From Panagrolaimus kolymaensis (lineage: Eukaryota; Nematoda; Chromadorea; Rhabditida; Panagrolaimidae), in the NCBI GenBank assembly GCA_028622995.1, contig JAJQJQ010000011.1, forward strand, positions 2,976,001 to 3,040,000: a DNA stretch of 64,000 bases, given 5' to 3'. The notes under the pieces are model-generated. The model ran no database searches and was not told the origin of the DNA. It saw nothing but the letters and a program-made list of their open reading frames with translations. Made by a program: the position numbers and the translations under genes. Positions 56,920-64,000 of the stretch are shown piece by piece (the first letter of the stretch is position 1; every line of letters begins with the position of its first letter).

Positions 56920-59900
56920 TTATTAATAAAATTTAATTTAATTAAAAAATCTTTTTGATTTAAATCACATGATTTATGATATGAAATGAAAATTCAGAAG
57001 CAAGTGATGGAAAAACAATAACATCTGTGAATGCCTTGACTCAAAAATCCATTTTCCTTTTTGAATAATTTATTTTGCCTTCAAAAAATGTCAAAAGAAA
57101 ATAAAAGGTTCAAACGAGGGCAACGACAATGCCACATTTCTTTATCCCAAAATTAAGATTTCTTTCTTTTGTGCCATCTTCAATACATGCACATACAAAA
57201 AATCTCGAACAGCCTTGACCGCGGAGGTTATCTATCTCTAAAGAAAAAAGGTTTTTTTGTCTACAAAATTGCTATGGCATTTGACCGCAAAAAAAAAAGA
57301 AAGCTTTTATAAGTAATAACATCAAATATCAGATTTTAAAATAATCCACAAAAAAAGTGCTTTGCTTTTCTTTATTGTGGTTTCCAAGTTTAAAAACCTT
57401 TCATTTTTTTATACAGAAACATGTTTTTTTTAAATAAGGAAAGTGTTCAAAAATGGTGTGAAATTGTCTTTTGCGCCGCGCCATTGAACATCGAGGACAT
57501 TCGCTCACCCGCAAAAAAGTGTTCACTTTTTATTCCTCCTTTTTTTAACTTTTACTTTTTTTCATTAAGAAAATTTTAAAACATTTAAAATGAATGAACT
57601 CACATATTACTTTTTGGCGGATTATGAAAAATTGAAGCAACCTGAATTTCTGTAAAGATTTTAGAAAATCTTTTGACTTTAAAAATTCTTTTTCTTTCTT
57701 CTTTTCATTTGTTTCCAGTAAAAAAGGCGCGCTTCATCTCAAGCTCATGTTTTTTTTATTTTGACAAAACTGGTTTTTTTTCTGCCTTTTTAGAAAGTCC
57801 TTGAATTTGTTTTTGAATTGCCGGAAGATTTTTGAATTTAGCGTTTGCGTCGTCTTTTTTAGTTGCATCCTTAAATTTGAAGGATTAGAATTGAATCTCA
57901 AATTGGCTTCAATTTGCCTATTTTAGAATCGCTGATTTTAATTTTAGAAAATTTGTTTAAAATTTGTGGTAGGTAGTGTTTGGCACGATTTTTCTCTACG
58001 TGGCTTACTTTTAAGTTTCTTCAATTATTTTTCTTCCAAACTCTTTGTTTTTAATGAAGGCATTATTTTATAGTCAATTTCTAATCAAAGAGATAGGTAA
58101 AATTACAACATTTTTATTTTCGGACAATGTTGTTTTTTAACTATCACTTTTCATATATATTTTTTATTTTTCCGTTTCTTACCACCACTCTCTTCAAGGT
58201 CATCATCTTCTATTCCATCTCACTTTCATTCGTTCAACAACAAAAAATGTTTTACTCAAGTTTCTTTTTTTATTTTTTATCGAGCTGAAAGCGTTTTTTT
58301 TTAAACTTCTTTTTTAGGTTTATAATAAAACCGTGAGAAAAGTTAGTTTTTAAAAAATGTTTTAATCGCCAAATTTTGTAGGATTAATCACGAAGAGTCG
58401 TCACATTTCTTTTTTTGGGACCAAAAAAATGAGGGATGAAACGAGTTTTTGTTGACTAAAATTATTGCTGTAGTGTTTTGCTTCTGATTATCATCGCTTA
58501 CTTTGACCTTCACTTTTTTGATTTTCACTTTATGACTTTCACCTTTTGCCGATGTTTTTCTTTAAAACTTATATTTAAATATTTTATGGCATTCTAGACA
58601 ATATTTATTTTCGAATATATATTATTGTTTTCCTTTGTTTGAGATTACGGAAATGCATGGAAAATGAAGCTTTAGTCTCGCTTCCAATACTCCTTTAATA
58701 AAATGTTGGAAGGTTGTCTTCATAAACCACATTTTTTTTCTCGCATCCATTTGACATTCAAAAATATTTCAAATTTTGCCGACAAAAAAAGCTGTCGATC
58801 CTTCTTTTTCTCTCCAGAAACCACTGTGACAGCGTCCTTCAAATTCTTTTACGATCGATTTTCATTGATCGCTGTTTTCGGCTTACAATATTTAAACCAA
58901 CGTAAGCCTAAACTCACAATGCTTACACTCTTTTCACTCAATTAGATTTACGAATAAAGAAAAAAATATGTTTGCGTACATTACTTTTGCCTCGTCTGTC
59001 ACAATTTTTGCCAAAAGATTGCGCCTTTACCTTTCTTTTATCCATCGTGAATATTACTTTACCCTCTCGGTCAAGTGGCACCAAAATGACCATTTTTGAC
59101 CTTCGCGCAGCAGCCAACTAAAAAAAATAATGATTGCATCTTCTTTTCCTCGCTCGTCTTCTTTTTTTTTCTTTTCTTCCGATTGGTGTTGTTCCAGCAT
59201 ACAGACTTTCATACATGCTGACTCAGAATTGATTTCAACTTTATATTCTATTTTTTTTATTTAAAAAAATTAAAGTTAATTACGGCGTTTTGAATAAAAA
59301 ATATTTTTGCGTTTTTAAAAATAGAACATTTTTTCTTTGATATTGGTCAGAGCTTTCACAGATGTTGTTTTGTTGGTTGCTCGAAATCTTGGGCAAACAA
59401 ACAATGCGACGCCGCGTTTCGGTCATTTCCATTTTTTGTTGTTGTTGGGGATAGATCTTATTTTTGGTGCTATTTTTTGGAGTTAAAAGGTAGTTGCCGT
59501 TTAAAAAAACGTTGTTGGGACATTGATTGACATTTTTTGGTTTTTATGAGCTTCTTGAATTTTATTTTTGTGAAGGTGCTTCGAAAGCCAGAAGCTAAGA
59601 ATAAGAATTCACATGGAAAGAATTTTCCTGTTTGATATACTATTTTGCGATATTTATTTTCTATTCTTTCATGTAAATACTATATCTTTAATCTTATTAT
59701 CGATATTTTATCTTTTCTTTATCTCTTTGTAAATACATATTTAAGAATTTAAAATGTCAATCATAATCATCTTCATTTTGTCAAATTCATCATGATTTTT
59801 TCTCACCTTTTTGCAGCGAACACCTTAGAAAATTATTCTCCATTCTTTTAATCCTGGATTCTTTCATCCTTGCACATTTTTCCTTCACTCTTTTTTTTTG

Positions 59901-60228
59901 ACCTAAATTCAAAACAATGCTTTGAAAAATTGACGTTTGACGACGTCTTTATGACTATTCTCTATTTTCTTTGCTTGAGTCACCCCGAAGACGAACATGA
60001 CCTCCAATCGATTTAGCCGAAGCCGATTATCGATGAATTTTTCAAGCCCTCCTATTGTGTTCTAACTTTTCTAAAAAAAGGTTTTAAAAAGTTTGAAATA
60101 AGATTCCTAATTAATACTTTTTATTTTTAAAAAAGGGACGTTCCAAAATTTAAAGCAATTTATTCGCGTATAATTTATCCATTTTAATAATTCTTTTATT
60201 ATTTAATTTATTTATAGGTGGCCATAAA
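56920..60228. other. 3.3 kb gene-free stretch
   Basis: This is the longest gene-free interval. It is AT-rich with T-rich runs, interrupted by islands richer in CpG, for example near 57.47 kb (TTGCGCCGCGCC) and 59.0-59.1 kb. A 43-codon frame at 58968-59099 begins with a signal-peptide-like segment, and an 80-codon frame lies at 58703-58945; neither has splice or family support. The stretch may be an extended promoter, or the outron or first intron, of the four-pass membrane protein gene downstream. Confidence 0.4.
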
Positions 60229-61688
60229 ATGAAAGGCATAGGTTCATCTGGTGGCGGTGGACCTCAAATTCCACCACGAACTTCATCAGATTCAGATAAA
60301 CCTGAAACATGGAAACAAAGTTTGGGAATATTTCTTGCATTTTTATTAATTATGTTTGTATTATTTTCATCTCTTTGCCTTCTCAAATATGCATGGAGGG
60401 ATAAACATGTTTATGATGAACTAGTGGATTATTTGGATAAAACAATAAGCATCAGTAAAATTAATTATAATCATGATTTGGGTCTTTATGAAGTAACTGA
60501 AAAAGAAATGGATGCTTTGCATCAACAACGGAAATATAAATCAATTATATGGATATTTTTGGTTGCTGATTTGGCTAATTTTGCTTTATTTGGTATTGCC
60601 ATTATGCTTTATTATGGTGGTGATACTTCTAGAGGAACCATGCATGTCTTTTTTTGGGTTTGTTTTCGCTTTCATTAAAAGTATATTCTAAGAAGAGGTT
60701 TTCAGCTTTTATTAGGTCTTGGAATTATTTATTGCATTATTGAAGCTTCTCTATTCACGGGCTTACTTTTTCCTTTGAGTGCAAGGCTTCCAAATGAAAC
60801 TTCAACTTTGCTTGATCATGCAATTCCACATAATCCTGGCGGATTAATGCAAATGGAACATGGCATTGGTTGTACATTCGATCACAATCTTTATAACACT
60901 TTCAAACGACGCCACAATCCCAAAAATACCTGTGATCCTTATATTGGACGAAGTTACATTCCCCGCAGTTTACTCATTTCATTCGTGGTCCTTCGCCTCA
61001 TAGCACTCCTTATCTTTATTTTGGCTTTGATTGTCCGAAATCCAATTGGTCAAGGAATTGCAAATTTAATAGCCCGTACTCGACCAAATGGAGGATATCA
61101 GAATAGATTTATGAAAAATCCAAATAGAACCAGCAACCTTGGGTTTCATACACCCAAATCAACAACATTTGGTGTGAAAGATAATCGGTAGGATTTAAAA
61201 GGAAATTTTGTGTTTATAGTTTTAAAAGGTGATAAACTTTCGAGTATTTTTAGTCCAGAAAATCCACCGGCTACTCCGCCTGGGCATGTGGATCATACCA
61301 TAAGGTTGGCATTAAAAAATATGCTTCAAGCTTTGCTGCTTATTTATGTTTACGTACAATTTTTCGCTTACTAACAATAATTTTTTTAAAACATCAAAAA
61401 TAATTAATAAAATGCCAATAAAAACTTATGTTTTTGCTTTGCTTTATGCTATTTTTCGTTTCTCTCAAATTATAAATAAATATTTATTTTTTAGTTATAA
61501 CAACGCTGCCTTCTTTGCAACCAACGGTGGACTTAACAGTTCAAGAAATAGTGATATTTCAAGGTCGGATGCAGGTGATATCGTAAAGTAAGTTCTTTAT
61601 CCTAATTTATAACTCCCATTTTATATTTATATTTTTTAGCTACAAAACTAATGTCCATCACAGTAACTCTCTCATATCAGAAGTATGA
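60229..61688 (+). CDS. unrecognised four-pass membrane protein
   Basis: I do not recognise this protein. Five exons (60229-60657, 60706-61187, 61254-61304, 61495-61587, 61640-61688) give 367 residues. A Gly/Pro/Ser-rich N-terminus is followed by four hydrophobic helices at about 32-54, 103-126, 143-167 and 247-270. The second and third helices are close together; the last two are separated by an 80-residue loop containing three Cys (GIGCTFDHN and NTCDPYIGR). The C-terminal 90 residues are Asn/Ser/Pro-rich, probably cytosolic and disordered, and are spread over three small exons that could be alternatively spliced. The start follows an acceptor-like TTTATAG at 60212-60218. A tetraspan adaptor or channel-associated protein is a guess only. 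Confidence 0.75.
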
Positions 61689-64000
61689 CCCCTTTGATAA
61701 TTTAAATCAATCCACAACTTTCCCCTGCCATTTAAAGCCATTATTTCTTTCCTTTTTGTTTGCCCAATATAAAATAGAAATAATATTTGTGTGAATATCT
61801 GATATCCCTTTTCAATCACATTGTTTTTTTTAAATACTAAAATGAAATCTCAATTTTTTTGTTTGTATGAATTTTTATTTTATTATTTGCGTTGAATAAA
61901 TAAATGCGAAAGCGAAAGTCGTTTTCTTAAAACTTTTCTATGATTACAATTCAATAAAATGAAAAAACTAAATCCAGAAGCAGAAAAAAATTATTTTATG
62001 AAAACTGTCAAGAGCAAAAAATTACTTTTTTTCTATAAAAAGTCACGCATTAATTTTAGCAATCAAATTTGACAGATTTCTTTAAAATGAATATCCAATG
62101 TCAGTCATTTTTTTTTCTCACACAAAAATGGTGCAATCTTTAGAAGAGCTCTTTTTATAATAGTAATTTAATACTACGGCTTGTTGATCTTCTTTATTTG
62201 CTCCAAATTGGATTAAATTGATAATTTAGTCATTATTAAAAGATTATGAGGAATGCTTACCATCAGATTTTAATCTTAATAACTTTTATGTTCTTGAAAT
62301 CTAAAATGTGTTTTAGTTTGCGCTTTTTTGACCATTAATCTAAAATTTAAAGTATGTATTCGATTTTCTTCTCACCTTTCGTTTTTAAAAGCCTTGCATG
62401 AGAATATAGCATTTTTTTGTTGTTATTCTAAAAATAATACTTCAATTTTTCCATAAAAAATGACAACATTGATTTTTAAGGAAAAAGGATAAAGGAAAGA
62501 AAAAAAATAACAACAAAGCTAAGGCAAATGTATTTATGACTTACCACGAAGGGATAAGTGCTTTCAACTCCGATCTCCAATTTGACATTTTATGTTTCTT
62601 TGTTTTAAGTCTAGTTTTTATGTTTATCCATTTTTGTCTCTTGTTTTGTGCTCTTTTTTTAGCTGTTGTAATAATTTTTTAAGGAAACAATTTATGATCG
62701 CTAAAACTTTAAGAACAAGAAAAATCAAATTTTTTTTATAAAAGCTGGGATTTTTTCATATGCTTTTTTAAAATTTTACATTTTTTTCAAAAAAGTCTCA
62801 ATTAATCGACTTTTTTAACTGTTTTTTTAAACCATTATCCATTCTCATGGATTTGATCCATTTTGGGTTTTTTAATGTTAGATTTATTCTAACAAGAGGT
62901 TTCTCCCTCTTCAAAGTTAAGGTAAACCCTCATCTTCACTCTTCATTGTTCACTTCTTCGAGAGGGCCTCCTTGATCCTTCTTTCGTTGCAATAGATACC
63001 CGACTATGACGATCAAACAAACAAACAAAAAATGTTTTCATATCTCTTTCTCGAGGATTTTTATGTCGAAGCTTTGGACTTTAAATAAATGTTAGATCAA
63101 CCTTTCCTTTTTTGTCCATGTCTGTTTTTTATACGAGTAAAAATGTTTCCGATTTTGAAAAAAAAGAGTAGAATGTATAATGTTAGTCATGCTTGAAATA
63201 AATTTTTATATCGGATAAAAAATAGTTAAAGAATTTTTTTAGTTTTTTCTTATACTTTCATTGAAATTTGACCATTGAAATGCTGCCATTTATTTTTTTC
63301 TAACAAAGAAAAAACAATTAATGGGAATAATAAACTTCCTTAAAAATTAATATCAAATTCCTATTTTTTTATTTTTTTTAAAGATAAAATCAAGTTTTAT
63401 TAGTTTCTAAAATTTTCATTTCCTATTTGTTTGTTTGTAAAAACTTTTGATTTCCTCCTTCTTTTTTATTTACTCACACTTGATTATCTTTATATCCATT
63501 CAAGAGCTGGTTTTATCCATCCACCTTTATTGTTCAAACTCGTTATTACCGTTGTTTTCTTTCCTTTCTTTTAAATCAAATTTGAAATTCAATCCGCCAA
63601 AGGATGTAGCAGCTTCAAGCTTTTGACAGATATCCATCCATCCACCCTTTCTTTTGTTGAATTTTAATAAAAAAAAGTTGCGCTTGAAAATGAAAGTTTC
63701 TTTATTTACGAAAAAAAATGCATTGGATTTTTTTAGAAAGGAAAATTCATGAAAATGAAATTCATAAATTTTTTAATTGAAAAAGAAAACTATATAATTT
63801 TGTCTTTTTTCTTTACATCAATTTTGTATTATTTGGACGCTTGAAACCAACAAGTTGCAAAATCCTATAATCATTTTTTGAAGTTAATAATAAAAAAAAA
63901 TATAAAAAAGCTTTACTAAAGCTTCGACCTTTAGTTATTACTCACTTTTATTATTTTTCAAAACAAGTTTATTTTTGCAAAGTTCATGCAAAAAAGGGAG
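61689..64000. other. 2.3 kb gene-free stretch at window end
   Basis: After the four-pass membrane protein gene I find no coherent coding frame on either strand. The DNA is AT-rich with long T and A runs, and it may belong to the regulatory region or first intron of a gene beyond the window edge. Confidence 0.5.

Noticed and set aside
58703..59099. Two open frames of 80 and 43 codons in the 3.3 kb gap
   Set aside because: Neither shows a family match or convincing splice sites. The second begins like a signal peptide but is too short to judge.
1..64000. tRNA, rRNA, spliced-leader RNA genes, CRISPR arrays, intact transposons
   Set aside because: I looked for T-loop/acceptor patterns, the conserved SL1 sequence, regular short repeats and transposase motifs and saw none. 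A covariance-model scan would be needed to exclude divergent RNA genes.

Overview
The window is nuclear DNA from a nematode. It is AT-rich, and most of its genes are split by short introns of about 45 to 60 bases ending in TTTTAG or TTTCAG. Several gene products are nematode-type: a Warthog protein (Wart domain plus Hint/Hog domain), a cellular RNA-dependent RNA polymerase, a DMRT factor of the DMD-4 type and a GT92 (DUF23) glycosyltransferase. Many start codons lie a few bases after an acceptor-like TTTTAG/TTTCAG, as expected for spliced-leader trans-splicing. The intron density argues against an intron-poor lineage such as Strongyloides. A Tylenchina (clade IV) worm is my guess only; the sequence does not prove it.

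I rebuilt 26 protein genes exon by exon and checked reading phase across every junction.

0-10 kb: copb-1 (beta-COP, minus), a SENP6/7-like SUMO protease (plus), pbs-3 (proteasome beta-3, plus).

10-24 kb: dmd-4 (plus), a Warthog hedgehog-related gene (plus), an ACOT13-like thioesterase (plus), a 12-exon RNA-dependent RNA polymerase (plus), and cgh-1 (DDX6-type helicase, minus) tail to tail with the polymerase gene.

24-36 kb: an unrecognised basic disordered protein (plus), an acyl-protein-thioesterase-like hydrolase with a hydrophobic N-terminus (plus), a cytochrome P450 (minus), a tiny tail-less ubiquitin-like protein (plus), an unrecognised single-pass membrane protein (minus), RPF1 (plus), succinate-semialdehyde dehydrogenase (minus).

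36-53 kb: PGAP1 (plus), DPP3 (minus), a bestrophin (minus), a histidine-rich protein (plus), a probable operon of TMEM222, U2A' (mog-2) and a short-chain dehydrogenase (plus), an S28 serine carboxypeptidase (minus), a calponin/transgelin-like protein (minus).

53-64 kb: a GT92 glycosyltransferase (plus), an unrecognised four-pass membrane protein (plus), and three large gene-poor stretches.

Most genes are unrelated housekeeping functions packed closely, often with only 90 to 200 bases between convergent genes. The functional groupings that can be argued are the TMEM222/mog-2/dehydrogenase cluster and the adjacency of two germline RNA-regulation genes (RNA-dependent RNA polymerase and cgh-1). 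I saw no tRNA, rRNA, spliced-leader RNA gene, CRISPR array or intact transposon. Three coding-like orphan fragments (around 4.5, 21.8 and 44.4 kb) and a GC-rich hairpin in an intron remain unexplained.
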